Below are positions 1 to 8,648 of a DNA stretch of 64,000 bases, in pieces. A program made the translations under genes and the position numbers. Source of the DNA: Acidobacteriota bacterium (lineage in GTDB: Bacteria; Acidobacteriota; Terriglobia; Bryobacterales; Bryobacteraceae); NCBI GenBank assembly GCA_017307505.1, contig JAFKEE010000027.1, forward strand, positions 154,756-218,755, written 5' to 3'. Under the pieces are notes generated by a model, which was not told where the DNA came from, ran no database searches, and saw only the letters and a list, made by a program, of their open reading frames with translations. Numbering within the stretch: the first letter of the stretch is position 1; each line of letters opens with the position of its first letter.

Positions 1-262
1 TCGCCAGGGCCAGACGGCAATCGGAGCCGAACTTGCGGCAGGCGTACTCCTGCCAGGCCGTAAGGCCCTTTCCATTCTGGTCGGCCTGCGCCTCGATCGC
101 TCCGCCGGACGTGATTCGTTCGGCCACCACGATCGGCGACTGCCAGTGCAGCCTCACCGGGCTCTGCAGTGTCACCGTATAGTTCCGCCAGAACCACCAT
201 CCGGCCAGGGTCAGCACAAGGGCCAGCAGGATCACGGCCCGAAAGTCCGGCAGGGAAGGCAT
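1..262 (-). CDS. Truncated membrane-anchored protein, possibly lysozyme-like
   Basis: The first 87 codons of a minus-strand gene are present; the rest lies beyond the left edge. The ATG (bases 262-260) opens a reading frame with a short N-terminus, a hydrophobic segment at about residues 9-24 and a Trp-rich boundary, which suggests a single-pass or signal-anchored envelope protein. Near residues 70-87 the stretch AWQEYACRKFGSDCRLALA resembles the start of lytic transglycosylase/lysozyme-fold domains, where a 'KFG..C..ALA' helix precedes the catalytic Glu. That Glu is not in the window, so the function is only a guess. The gene follows the GT39-like gene on the same strand after about 85 bases and may be co-transcribed with it. 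Confidence 0.5.
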   Translation of the reverse strand, partial: MPSLPDFRAVILLALVLTLAGWWFWRNYTVTLQSPVRLHWQSPIVVAERITSGGAIEAQADQNGKGLTAWQEYACRKFGSDCRLALA

Positions 263-346
263 GTGCGTCTCGATCCTGACAGGTCGAGCCCGTTTGCGCT
301 TACGGGGAGCAGTACGTTGAGCGGCCAATCAACCAGCTTCGCAAAC

Positions 347-1780
347 TTAAGGCCGCCGCTCAAAGACCTGGATCCGGTTGAAGTAGTGCTTCCCGGCCGA
401 CTCGCACGCGGCGCACGCCGGCTCCTCCGGACGGAAGTCGCGCTCGAGCGCTCGCAGCAGAACCTGGGAGGCCGGACTGGCCGAGTCCACCACCGCGACG
501 ATCCGCCCCGGCGCTCCGGCCAGCAACCGCGCCGCCTCAGCTTCCAGCTCAGGTGTTCTAGGTGTTCCTTCGTAGCCGGGGTGTTGATCGATCGAGGCAG
601 GGAAGCTGGTCCGGCTTCCCGGCCCGCGGCCCCAGTACCACTCGATGGGCTGCCGGGATAGCCGGCAATAGACCACCGTATCCGTCGGTTGAACGCGCTG
701 AGCCAGGATCTCCGCGGCCGACCGGCTATTGCACGGAGACACATTCCGCGCATCAAAGGTAGCCCAAAGACACGCCGCCACCGTCAGCACCGGGATGGTG
801 GCCGTCCCGGCGCGCCATACGAAGCCCGCCAGGGCCCATGCCAGGAACGGCGCGGCCACCACCGTAAAGCGCGAATTATAAAGGGGTTTCCACTGCGATA
901 TCACCCAGGGAACTAGGATACAGATCAGGGCCCCCAGCGCCGGTTGCCACCAGGCGCCCGTTGGACGGGGTCTCGCGCCCCGCAGGGCCACGATGATAAG
1001 GAGAACCGGCGCCACGGCCGCCAGCAGCCAGAGATGCGCCGCCAGAACCTCGAGCCCGGCCGTCCAACCCGGCCGTTTCAACCAGGCCAGTTGCTCCCCC
1101 GTAGACCCGATCTGGGCCAGCGCCGCGTCGCCCCACAGGGCCATATAGAGAAAACCGCCGCCCACGACAGGCACGGCAAGCCGGAAGGCCGAGGAACCGA
1201 ATCGCGCCAGCATCGTCACGCCCAGCCCCAGCAGGAAGAAAACAAACCAGTTGTGAGTCAGAAGGCCGGCCGTGGTGGCCAGCATCAAGGCAAGCCCGGC
1301 AGACCGGGAGGCCTTCGGCCCGTTGAGCAGCCGCCAGCTGCACCATAAGGACGCCGCACACACCGCGGTCTCCAGGGTATACATTCGGCCATACCCTGCC
1401 ATCAGCAGGAGCAGTGGATTGGCCAGCAGGAGAGCCGCTCCGGTCCAGGCGATTCCAGGTTCCTCGGCCTCCGCCAGAAAACGCCAGAAAAACCACCCCG
1501 CCAGGCCCAGTCCCAGCGCCGAAAAGACCCGCAAACTCAGCTCGTTCGCGGGAGCCACCGTAAACCATAGATGGAGAAGGAGATAGTAAAGCGGCGGATG
1601 AACGTCGGCGCGCAGAGCGGCCAGCAGATCCGGCAGCCGCAGTACCGAAGTACTCAAACTGAAGACCTCATCGGATAAAATCGGAGCCCCCAAACCTGCC
1701 GTTCCACAGTACAAGTACCCGGCCAGCAGGAGGTACCGCCAAAGATTTTGGGAGGGTGACAAGGGATTCGCCTGAGTCAT
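347..1780 (-). CDS. GT39/ArnT-like membrane glycosyltransferase
   Basis: This 477-residue protein is mostly transmembrane: hydrophobic segments recur from residue 15 to about 345, followed by a soluble C-terminal part of about 130 residues. The first loop carries the acidic PILSDEVFSL motif and is followed by ADVHPPLYYLLLHLW. This is the arrangement of dolichyl-phosphate-mannose/ArnT-type (GT39 and GT83) enzymes, in which an acidic residue in the first loop is catalytic. Such enzymes move a sugar from a lipid-phosphate carrier to a protein or lipid outside the cytoplasmic membrane. The donor and acceptor cannot be told from sequence. It starts at an ATG divergent from the pilin genes, and the truncated gene at the window edge is the next gene downstream. 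Confidence 0.75.
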   Translation of the reverse strand: MTQANPLSPSQNLWRYLLLAGYLYCGTAGLGAPILSDEVFSLSTSVLRLPDLLAALRADVHPPLYYLLLHLWFTVAPANELSLRVFSALGLGLAGWFFWRFLAEAEEPGIAWTGAALLLANPLLLLMAGYGRMYTLETAVCAASLWCSWRLLNGPKASRSAGLALMLATTAGLLTHNWFVFFLLGLGVTMLARFGSSAFRLAVPVVGGGFLYMALWGDAALAQIGSTGEQLAWLKRPGWTAGLEVLAAHLWLLAAVAPVLLIIVALRGARPRPTGAWWQPALGALICILVPWVISQWKPLYNSRFTVVAAPFLAWALAGFVWRAGTATIPVLTVAACLWATFDARNVSPCNSRSAAEILAQRVQPTDTVVYCRLSRQPIEWYWGRGPGSRTSFPASIDQHPGYEGTPRTPELEAEAARLLAGAPGRIVAVVDSASPASQVLLRALERDFRPEEPACAACESAGKHYFNRIQVFERRP

Positions 1781-2001
1781 CTATCGGAAGGAAAAGATTG
1801 GACCTACAGATTCTGAAGAGGGTTTATTCGCCCCGCGCCCCGGCCTTCGGACTCCTCAGGATTACTGCTTCACCTAAGGAATCCTTGGTTGAATCTAAGT
1901 TGAGAATTAGGTGCTTCGTTGGATTTGTGTAGCCGAGAGGTACTGTTACTGTGGGTCTAGCAACGACAAGACAAATCGTTTGCAAGGGAGAGGAGATCAC
2001 A

Positions 2002-2199
2002 ATGAAGAAACTCAACACGCTCATCTGGAAGCTGCGGATCATGAAGGACACCCGTGGCCAGGACCTCATTGAATACGCTTTGATGGCCGGCTTCGTAGCC
2101 GTCGCCGCCGGCGCCATCGTTCCCGGTGTGGCCAGCAGCATCAAGACCATCTTCGGTAAGGTCAACAACGTGATGACCAGTTCCTCGAGCCAGGGCTAA
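2002..2199 (+). CDS. Flp/Fap-type pilin, copy 1
   Basis: This is a 65-residue type IVb (Flp) prepilin. The leader of 19 residues ends in Gly and is followed by QDLIEY, the Glu5-Tyr6 pattern recognised by the TadV/CpaA prepilin peptidase. A hydrophobic helix (ALMAGFVAVAAGAIVPGV) follows. The predicted mature protein has 46 residues. The ATG at 2002 was chosen over the in-frame upstream starts because AGGAG (1990-1994) sits about seven bases before it and the Flp leader then has the usual length. Its mature part differs from the second pilin (2469-2666) at one position only (Ser for Asp). Such pilins polymerise into thin adhesive pili through a Tad secretion machine. The only other candidate Tad gene here is the CpaE-like ATPase at 10628. 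Confidence 0.9.
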   Translation: MKKLNTLIWKLRIMKDTRGQDLIEYALMAGFVAVAAGAIVPGVASSIKTIFGKVNNVMTSSSSQG

Positions 2200-2236
2200 G
2201 CCCTCTCGCGTGCCTGCAACATCTTATCATCCCATG

Positions 2237-2266
2237 GAGGGCGGCTCTGCTGCCCTCTTTGGCTTT
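2237..2266 (+). terminator. Intrinsic terminator after pilin 1
   Basis: GAGGGCGGC pairs with GCTGCCCTC (one mismatch) around a short loop, and a T-rich tract (TTTGGCTTT) follows. It lies 38 bases after the pilin 1 stop, so the two pilins may be separate transcripts or only partly read through. Confidence 0.65.
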
Positions 2267-2468
2267 ATCAGTATCGGTCCTAGTTTAGTGTTCGTTTTCG
2301 GTATGTCGGCCTAATGCTTTTGTAAGACAGCGCGGTGAAGCGATCAGTAATTCCCGCCTCCTGAACTGAGTAGGTAAACTTATTTTAAGGTCTAGTAATG
2401 GCTGTTATTGTAAGGCTATCCAAGAACGTGCGAAAGCATGGAGATGGACAAAGGAGAGGATAAGAGAA

Positions 2469-2666
2469 ATGAATCGCTTGCAACAAATCGTGCTTCGGCT
2501 TCGGGTCTGGAAAGATACTCGCGGTCAAGACCTCATTGAATACGCGCTGATGGCCGGCTTCGTTGCCGTCGCCGCGGGGGCTATCGTCCCTGGCGTCGCC
2601 GACAGCATCAAGACCATCTTCGGCAAAGTGAACAACGTGATGACCAGTTCTTCGAGCCAGGGCTAA
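2469..2666 (+). CDS. Flp/Fap-type pilin, copy 2
   Basis: This second 65-residue Flp prepilin repeats the first almost exactly after the leader. The KDTRG/QDLIEYALMAGF processing region and the C-terminal NNVMTSSSSQG are the same, and the mature chain differs by a single Asp in VADSIK. The leader (MNRLQQIVLRLRVW) differs at most positions. An AAAGGAGAGG ribosome site precedes the ATG. The two copies are 269 bases apart with unrelated upstream sequence and separate terminators, so they can be expressed at different levels or times. The high similarity of the mature part, also at DNA level near the stop, suggests a recent duplication or gene conversion. Confidence 0.9.
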   Translation: MNRLQQIVLRLRVWKDTRGQDLIEYALMAGFVAVAAGAIVPGVADSIKTIFGKVNNVMTSSSSQG

Positions 2667-2698
2667 CCAGCTCCTCGTCGCAGGAAACAACAATATTG

Positions 2699-2730
2699 AG
2701 AGGGCGCCCGTTGCGGCGCCCTCTGCTTAT
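2699..2730 (+). terminator. Intrinsic terminator after pilin 2
   Basis: A perfect 10-base stem (AGAGGGCGCC with GGCGCCCTCT) closes a 6-base loop and is followed by a T-containing tract (GCTTATTTAT). It sits between the convergent pilin 2 and LarA-like genes and could act on transcripts from the pilin side. Confidence 0.8.
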
Positions 2731-2743
2731 TTATGGGCATGTT

Positions 2744-4006
2744 TCAGGCCAGCCAGTTGATGAGGTTGCCCTTTCCGTCATACTCCAGCTCCTTCGCCGG
2801 CCCCAAAATCTCTACCATTGGGTTTTGTTCGAGCTCCGTGCGAAGATTCTCTGAAAAAGCCATCAGGGTCAAATCCTGCGAGTTGCGAATCCAACCGATC
2901 TTCAACTGCCGCGGTTCCAGGATGCCCACCGTACGCCAGATCTGGTTCAGGCACTCCCTGTCTGTCGAAAAATGGACTGGAATGCGGATGGACGCCATCG
3001 CGCCCGAGGTCAGGCCGTTCACGTACGTCGGCTTCTTCTTCATCCCCTTCACCACACGGCTGTTGACGATGTCGCTCATGCCCACCCCGACTGCGTTGCC
3101 GTAGCTCATCGGATGGATGTCCCTCAGGAACACCCGGCCCACCCGCGGAGCATACGGCCATGGGTTGTAATCCCCATAGACGGTTCGGTTGATCACCTTA
3201 GGGTCCATGCCGGCGCCTGAGATGTTCTTCCCCAGTTGATTGACGACCAACAGGTCGAGGTCGCGCAACGGAATGCGGGGCATCCAGCTCTTTACCTGCA
3301 CCAGGAGCTCCTCTTCCCGCGTCTCCATGGTCTCGGCGGGCACGGCCTCGATATGTCCGGTTTCGTGGTTTCCGTCCTCGAGGATCGCCAGGCCGCCCAG
3401 GATCCGGCCGGACGCCAGCACCTGGCGGCCCACACTGCGGATCACCGTCTCCAGCCCCAGGCGATAGCCGTGGGTGTGGTAGCGCTGGGCGCCCGCGAAC
3501 TTGCCCAGCCCGATCGCCATCATCTTGAACAGCCCGCTCTCGATTTTGCCCTCGAAGTCGGTGTGCCATTTCACCCGGCTGCACATCATGACGGCGCCGG
3601 ACTGATAGGCGAGTTTGTCCATGACGACTTCGATCCCCTCGGGCGTGGTTCCGAGATCGACGACGTTCAGGGCGCTGCGCACGGGACAACCCATGTTCGC
3701 TTCGGTGATGCCGTACTTGGCGAGCACCTCGGACTGGCCCTTGGCGGTCGCGGCTCCATGGCTGCCCATGGCGGGAAAAATGAAGGGTTTGGCGCCCTGT
3801 TCCTTCCACCACTCGACGACCGCACGCACGATGATGTCGATGTTGGCGATGCCGCGGCTGCCGACTCCGATGGCGACGGAACCGCCTGGCCTCACGCGCT
3901 GGGCAAAGCCGGAGTTCTGCAACTCATAGCGGACAGTCCCAGGAATGTCGGCGAGAACGTGGCTGGGTAGATTCTGACGGGCCAGCAGGAAAGGCGCAAA
4001 CCGCAT
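2744..4006 (-). CDS. LarA-like (DUF2088) nickel-pincer isomerase family protein
   Basis: This 420-residue protein resembles the LarA/DUF2088 family, whose founder racemises lactate with a nickel-pincer nucleotide cofactor. Candidate ligand positions follow the family pattern: His83 in AMGSHGAATAKG, His148 and Lys154 in WHTDFEGK, and His177/His179 in YHTHG. In LarA the corresponding residues are two His, the Lys that is covalently attached to the cofactor, and another His. The spacing is not identical, so the match is by pattern only. Recently described family members act on other 2-hydroxy acids, so lactate should not be assumed. The cofactor genes larB, larC and larE are absent from this window. 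No signal peptide is seen, so it is probably cytoplasmic. Confidence 0.65.
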   Translation of the reverse strand: MRFAPFLLARQNLPSHVLADIPGTVRYELQNSGFAQRVRPGGSVAIGVGSRGIANIDIIVRAVVEWWKEQGAKPFIFPAMGSHGAATAKGQSEVLAKYGITEANMGCPVRSALNVVDLGTTPEGIEVVMDKLAYQSGAVMMCSRVKWHTDFEGKIESGLFKMMAIGLGKFAGAQRYHTHGYRLGLETVIRSVGRQVLASGRILGGLAILEDGNHETGHIEAVPAETMETREEELLVQVKSWMPRIPLRDLDLLVVNQLGKNISGAGMDPKVINRTVYGDYNPWPYAPRVGRVFLRDIHPMSYGNAVGVGMSDIVNSRVVKGMKKKPTYVNGLTSGAMASIRIPVHFSTDRECLNQIWRTVGILEPRQLKIGWIRNSQDLTLMAFSENLRTELEQNPMVEILGPAKELEYDGKGNLINWLA

Positions 4007-4073
4007 GTAGCCATTCTATCGGCAGGCACGCCGGGTTGGCGCCATTTCAGGCGAATTTCAGACGGAGGATGGG

Positions 4074-4691
4074 CTAGATCTCTTCCCACTCGCGTTCGAG
4101 CATCCGGGAATACTCTCCCGACGCGAACAGTTCGAAGCGGAAGTTCCACGGGGCCAGCGTCTTGAAAGGCTCCATGCTCTGACGGCACTGGAACAGCTGG
4201 TCGGCGTAGCGGTAGTAATACTGGATGAAGTGCGGGGCCAGCCAATCCTGGTCCGGCGCCTTGTTGAAGATGGCGTTGAGCCCAAGCGCCCGGCTGAAGA
4301 TGGCCTTGTAGTCGGCGACGCCCCACTTGGTGAGCTTTTCGCGGACATCACCCGGCGGGTTTTCGATCAGCAGTTGCGTGAAGGCGGCCGCGGTGATGCC
4401 GGCTTCGCGCAGAACGGTATCCCTGGCAACGAGTTCCGCGCATTGCTCCAGCCAGCGTTCGAGGTCCTTGCCGACATAGTAGAGCATGCGCAGTTCGCAC
4501 AGGCGGCCCGACAGCAGCCGCTCCAGGATCTCTTCCTGAGTCAGTTCTCCCGTCGGGAGCATGCCTTGCAGCATCAGGTGCGCCCGGGAACTCTCGACGA
4601 GCTTGTCCGGTCCGCCCGGATCAGAGAAAGGGTGAAGGATGACGGGCGGCAGATCCCACACTTGGCCGGCTGGTAGTTTCGCCTCTTCCAT
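4074..4691 (-). CDS. Hypothetical protein, 205 residues
   Basis: I do not recognise this protein. It is soluble, without a signal peptide or membrane segment, and rich in Leu, Glu, Trp and aromatic residues. The C-terminal half (HFIQYYYRYADQLFQC and later WNFRFELFASGEYSRML) is aromatic-rich and probably helical. It lies 44 bases after the M28 peptidase stop on the same strand and may be read from the same transcript. The reading frame is convincing because codon third positions are GC-rich as in its neighbours and both borders fit neighbouring genes. Confidence 0.65.
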   Translation of the reverse strand: MEEAKLPAGQVWDLPPVILHPFSDPGGPDKLVESSRAHLMLQGMLPTGELTQEEILERLLSGRLCELRMLYYVGKDLERWLEQCAELVARDTVLREAGITAAAFTQLLIENPPGDVREKLTKWGVADYKAIFSRALGLNAIFNKAPDQDWLAPHFIQYYYRYADQLFQCRQSMEPFKTLAPWNFRFELFASGEYSRMLEREWEEI

Positions 4692-4735
4692 GCGTACTTC
4701 TCTTATCGGCAGTAACGTCCAAATTACTTAGGCGG

Positions 4736-6583
4736 TTAACGCATTTGGCTCCGGGATTTCAGAGTCGCCTTCGTTTCCGCGTCCTTGCCATCGCGCCTGT
4801 ACTTCAAAGGTACGACATCGCCCGGCTTCTTTGAGCGTAGCGCATATGTGAAGTCCATCAGGTTCGAGATCGGTTTGCCGTCGAATTCGGTGATGAGGTC
4901 GCCGCCCTTGAGGCCAGCCAGATCGGCGGGGGACCCCTTGGTCACGTCGGACAGCTTGAAGCCGCCCTTGGTCTCGCCCATGTCCGGGACGCTGCCGAAC
5001 CAGGGAGAGGCGCCTCCCGTGGCCGACGCGCTGGCCATGGCTGCCGGCGCCGGAGACGACACCTTCACGTAAGCCGGCCGCACAGGCGCGTCCTGCAGTT
5101 TCACCGTCACCTCGGCCACCAGGTTCACCAGGTCGGCCGCGCTCTGATGGTCGATCTTCTCCCAGGTATCGCTGGGCTTGTGGTAGTCCGAGTGCAGGCC
5201 GGAGAAGAAGAACAGCACCGGTACCTGCTTGACAGTAAAGGAGAAATGATCGCTGGAGCCGTAACCGCCTTGTTCCGACAGGTCCAGGTTGAGCTTCGGG
5301 TGCGCGGGTTTGACGGAGTCGAGCACTGCCATCAGCGTTGACCCGGTGCCCGTGCCGCCCACAAAAACCTTGCCGTCCTTGATCCGCCCGATCATATCCA
5401 TATTGATCATGGCCACCGCCTTCTCCAGCGGCAGGACGGGGTTGTTCACGTAGTAGGACGACCCGATCAGACCCAGTTCCTCGGCCGAGAAGGCCAGGAA
5501 GAGGATGCCGCGCTTGCGCTTGGGCTGAGCGGCGAAGTAGTCGGCCAGTTCCAGCAGCCCGGCGGAACCCGAGGCGTTGTCGTCGGCGCCGTGGTGGATG
5601 GCTTTCCCTGCCAGGTCGGGCGCCATGGAGCTCTGTTCTCCCATGCCCAGGTGGTCGAAGTGGGCGCCGAGGATCACGTATTCGTCCGTCTCGCCCTTCA
5701 GGTAGGCGACGACGTTCGGGACCTGCCGGACTTCCCGCAGGACGTTCACCTGCATGTCCACCGTCAAACCAGGGATCTCGAAGGACGCCGGCTTCATGGT
5801 CTTGTCGACTGTCTCGATCCACTCCTTGAGGTTCTTGCCCAGGGGATGGAGCCATTGGGACGCCACTTCGGCCCGCACCTGGACGAAGGGGATGTCTGGG
5901 GAGTTCGGGCCGACGTGACTGGAGAACTTGTCGACTGTGTCGGAGTCCACCGGGTGGTTCGACATGTCATTCACGAACAGGACCGCCTTCGCGCCGTGGA
6001 ACTTGGCGTTGACGGCTTTGACCTGCTTCTGCTCGTGGGAAGTGTAGACCTTGCCGGCGAACTTGCTCTTTTCGTCGAACTCCTGCGGCTCATGGCGCAG
6101 GACCAGGACAATCTTGCCCTTTACGTCGAGGCCGGCGTAGTCGTCGTAATCGTATTCGGGCGCTGTGATGCCATAGCCGGCGAAGACCACAGGACCGGAA
6201 ACCTTGGCATTGCCCGAGAAGTTGAACGGATTGAAATCCTGGCCGAGGCCGGCAGGCTGTTTCTTGCCGCTCCCGTTCGTGAACGAGAGCTCATTGCCCT
6301 TGCCGAGCTTGGCATTGGTGGTGACCTCGAAGGTCTGGTAGTAGCTGGAACCGGACGCGGGCGGGATGCCTAGCGCCTTGAACTGCCCCGCGATGTAGGC
6401 GGCCGCCTTCTTGAGTTGAGGGGTGCCGGTGCCGCGTCCTTTCAGCCCGTCGGAGGCGAGATACTTCACCGTCTGCTGGTAGTGATCCGCACTGATCTGG
6501 CCCTTAGGGGGTACGGATCCGGCCTGCAGGAGGGTGGCGGCGGAGGCGGCCAGGCTGAGGAGGGACAGTCGCTGTCTGGTCAT
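4736..6583 (-). CDS. Secreted M28 family zinc aminopeptidase with PA and PDZ domains
   Basis: This 615-residue protein starts with a signal peptide (about residues 1-22). A PA insert (about residues 130-240, including AGYGITAPEYDYDDYAG and GKIVLVLRHEP) precedes an M28 peptidase core. The core shows the expected zinc-ligand regions: GAHFDHLG, HHGADDNASGSAGLLEL, FLAFSAEELGLIGS (catalytic Glu-Glu), NMDMIGR and SSDHFSF. The C-terminal 85 residues form a PDZ domain (GSPADLAGLKGGDLITEFDGKPI). M28 enzymes remove N-terminal residues from peptides in the periplasm or outside the cell; PDZ may tether substrates. It follows the DsbA-like gene with a 19-base gap, in one run with cydAB. Confidence 0.9.
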   Translation of the reverse strand: MTRQRLSLLSLAASAATLLQAGSVPPKGQISADHYQQTVKYLASDGLKGRGTGTPQLKKAAAYIAGQFKALGIPPASGSSYYQTFEVTTNAKLGKGNELSFTNGSGKKQPAGLGQDFNPFNFSGNAKVSGPVVFAGYGITAPEYDYDDYAGLDVKGKIVLVLRHEPQEFDEKSKFAGKVYTSHEQKQVKAVNAKFHGAKAVLFVNDMSNHPVDSDTVDKFSSHVGPNSPDIPFVQVRAEVASQWLHPLGKNLKEWIETVDKTMKPASFEIPGLTVDMQVNVLREVRQVPNVVAYLKGETDEYVILGAHFDHLGMGEQSSMAPDLAGKAIHHGADDNASGSAGLLELADYFAAQPKRKRGILFLAFSAEELGLIGSSYYVNNPVLPLEKAVAMINMDMIGRIKDGKVFVGGTGTGSTLMAVLDSVKPAHPKLNLDLSEQGGYGSSDHFSFTVKQVPVLFFFSGLHSDYHKPSDTWEKIDHQSAADLVNLVAEVTVKLQDAPVRPAYVKVSSPAPAAMASASATGGASPWFGSVPDMGETKGGFKLSDVTKGSPADLAGLKGGDLITEFDGKPISNLMDFTYALRSKKPGDVVPLKYRRDGKDAETKATLKSRSQMR

Positions 6584-6602
6584 GAATTACAACTTTCGCG
6601 GT

Positions 6603-7577
6603 CTATTTCTTGCCGGGGACCGGCAGGGTGAGTTCGCAGCACTTTTCGCCGCCCTCGCCCGTGGTCTTGGCGTATTCCAACTCGAAATCGATGATGCCTT
6701 TCAACTGCTGGAACTGGAGGCTGCCAGGCAGCATGCGGCCATTGACGAACATGGTGGGTGTGGAGCTGACCCGCAGGGAGCGCGCTTCGGCCATGCTCGC
6801 CTCGACCTCGGGCAGGGTGGCCTTGTTGTCGAAGCAGGCGGAGAACTGGGTCGCGTCGAGCTCCTTGCCCTTCATCCACTCAGTGATCTTGGACTTCAGC
6901 GTCTCGGGCGCAATTTCGGCCTGCTTGTCGAAGATCCAGTCGTGATACTCCCAGAAGGCCGCCGGGTTCTGGCGGAAGATGCAGCGGCCGGCGATGGCGG
7001 CGGGTTTGGCCCAGGGGTGGAGCTGCTCGATGGGGAAATCCTTAAAGTAGAGGCGGACTTCCTTGGGGTAGGTCTTGAGGAGGTTGGCGCGCAACTGCTT
7101 GGCTTCGTCCCGGCAGAAGTTGCACTGGAAGTCGCTGAAGAGAACGAGGACGACGGGGGCGCCGGGGGTCCCCATGGAGGGCTGGAGGTCGGTTTTCAGC
7201 TTGGCGAGTTCGGCGGTGAAGGGGCTTTTGCCGAGCTGATAGACGGTCCCGCGGACGATCTTCTGCCCGTCCTCACTGATATAGAACATCTCGTCGAGCG
7301 ACACCTTCTGGTAGCTGCCGGTCACCTTGACCTGGCGGTAGCCGGGCATGTCGGAGGGCTGGGGATCGGCCACGGCGACGCCGATCTGCGGGCCCCACAG
7401 CAGGAGGTGGCGCACGAAGGCTTCGAATTTCGGCTTGTCGAAAGTGGGCGGCGCCGCAGGTTTCACGGCTGTGGCCGGTTTGACCGGAGCAGTGGATTTC
7501 TTCGGTGCCTGGCCAAAACAGGAGGCGGCTGCGAGACCGATCGCCGCCCAGCGTGAAAATCTGGTCATACCGCCCAT
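6603..7577 (-). CDS. DsbA-family thioredoxin-fold protein
   Basis: The 324-residue protein has an N-terminal hydrophobic export signal, then an Ala/Pro/Lys linker, an N-terminal domain of about 130 residues, and a C-terminal DsbA-like thioredoxin fold. The active site is FSDFQCNFCRDEAKQ, a C-N-F-C pair instead of the CPHC of E. coli DsbA. The cis-Pro region VSSTPTMFVNGRMLPG is also present. It would form or rearrange disulfides in exported proteins. The signal ends in AAASCFGQ, so lipidation at that Cys is possible but the lipobox is weak. The gene is 9 bases after cydB and 19 bases before the M28 peptidase, so co-expression with the quinol oxidase is likely. An in-frame ATG nine bases later is an alternative start. 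Confidence 0.85.
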   Translation of the reverse strand: MGGMTRFSRWAAIGLAAASCFGQAPKKSTAPVKPATAVKPAAPPTFDKPKFEAFVRHLLLWGPQIGVAVADPQPSDMPGYRQVKVTGSYQKVSLDEMFYISEDGQKIVRGTVYQLGKSPFTAELAKLKTDLQPSMGTPGAPVVLVLFSDFQCNFCRDEAKQLRANLLKTYPKEVRLYFKDFPIEQLHPWAKPAAIAGRCIFRQNPAAFWEYHDWIFDKQAEIAPETLKSKITEWMKGKELDATQFSACFDNKATLPEVEASMAEARSLRVSSTPTMFVNGRMLPGSLQFQQLKGIIDFELEYAKTTGEGGEKCCELTLPVPGKK

Positions 7578-7586
7578 TCTACCGTC

Positions 7587-8630
7587 TCAGTAGCCGCCTT
7601 CCTCCAACTGCACCTTGCCCGCGAACTTGCGGTAGAGGAACACGGAGTAAGAAGCGGCCAGGGCCATGCCCGGGGCGAACCAGAGGAGGCCGATGCGCAG
7701 GCCATAGGCCGGGGCGCTGGCGTTATGGATGGTGAGGCTGAGAGCCGGGTCGGTGTTGGCAGGCAGCACATACGGGAAGACCCCGAACACGACGCTGGTG
7801 AGCATGCCAATGACGAACACGGCGGAGCTGACGAAAGCCTTGAGATCCTCTTCCCGCTTCCAGAAGAGGAAGGCACCGGCGAGGCCCGCGAGGGCGAGCA
7901 GCGGGAAGACGAAACCGGCCGGCAGGGCGGCGAAGCTGCGGCTGAGCTGGGGCTGGATGCGGAAACTGACCACCGTGACGATGACCGTGAAGGCAGCGAC
8001 CGCGAACCAGGACGCCCGGGCGATACGGCGCGCCCGTTCGCGCACACCGTTTTCGGTCTTATAGGCGACCCACAGGGCGCCGTGGTGGGTGAGGGTAAAG
8101 AAGGCGAAGAGGCCGACGAGGATGGTGTACCAGTCGAGGATGCCGGGCTGGGCGCCGGGCGTCCAGTCTGTCCACAGGGGCAGGAAGAACTCGCCGGAAG
8201 CGTCGAGCGGCACTCCGCGGACCACGTTGCCGAGGGCTACTCCAAAGAAGACGGCCAGCAGGCCGCTGGAGAAACAGAAGACCACGTCCCAAAGGGGCTT
8301 CCAGACGGGGTTGTCGAGGTGATTGCGGAACTCCACCGAGATGCCGCGCAGGATGAGCAGCCAGAGCACCATCATGAGCGGCAGATAGAAGCCGCTGAAG
8401 GACGAGGCGTAGAGGGCGGGGAAGGCGAAGTAGAGGGCTCCGCCGCCGGCGAGCAGCCAGACTTCATTGCCGTCCCAGACGGGGCCGATGGACTTGATCA
8501 CCGCGCGGCGTTCGCGGTCTGAGCGGGCGACGCCGAGGTGGACGATGCCGGCGCCGAGGTCGAAGCCATCGAGCACGACGTACATGGCGACCATGACGGC
8601 AACGATGCAAAACCAGATGACAGGTAGCAT
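7587..8630 (-). CDS. cydB: Cytochrome bd-type quinol oxidase subunit II
   Basis: The 347-residue product matches CydB in length and layout: eight or nine hydrophobic segments, an N-terminal WFCIVAVMVAMYVVLDGFDLGAGI segment typical of the family, and WDGNEVWLLAGGGALYFAFPALYA. CydB pairs with CydA in the cytoplasmic membrane to make an oxidase that takes electrons from quinol and reduces oxygen to water without pumping protons. It begins 18 bases after cydA. No cydX-like small subunit and no cydDC exporter genes are visible beside it. Confidence 0.93.
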   Translation of the reverse strand: MLPVIWFCIVAVMVAMYVVLDGFDLGAGIVHLGVARSDRERRAVIKSIGPVWDGNEVWLLAGGGALYFAFPALYASSFSGFYLPLMMVLWLLILRGISVEFRNHLDNPVWKPLWDVVFCFSSGLLAVFFGVALGNVVRGVPLDASGEFFLPLWTDWTPGAQPGILDWYTILVGLFAFFTLTHHGALWVAYKTENGVRERARRIARASWFAVAAFTVIVTVVSFRIQPQLSRSFAALPAGFVFPLLALAGLAGAFLFWKREEDLKAFVSSAVFVIGMLTSVVFGVFPYVLPANTDPALSLTIHNASAPAYGLRIGLLWFAPGMALAASYSVFLYRKFAGKVQLEEGGY

Positions 8631-8648
8631 GGGTTTCTGAAATCTCCT

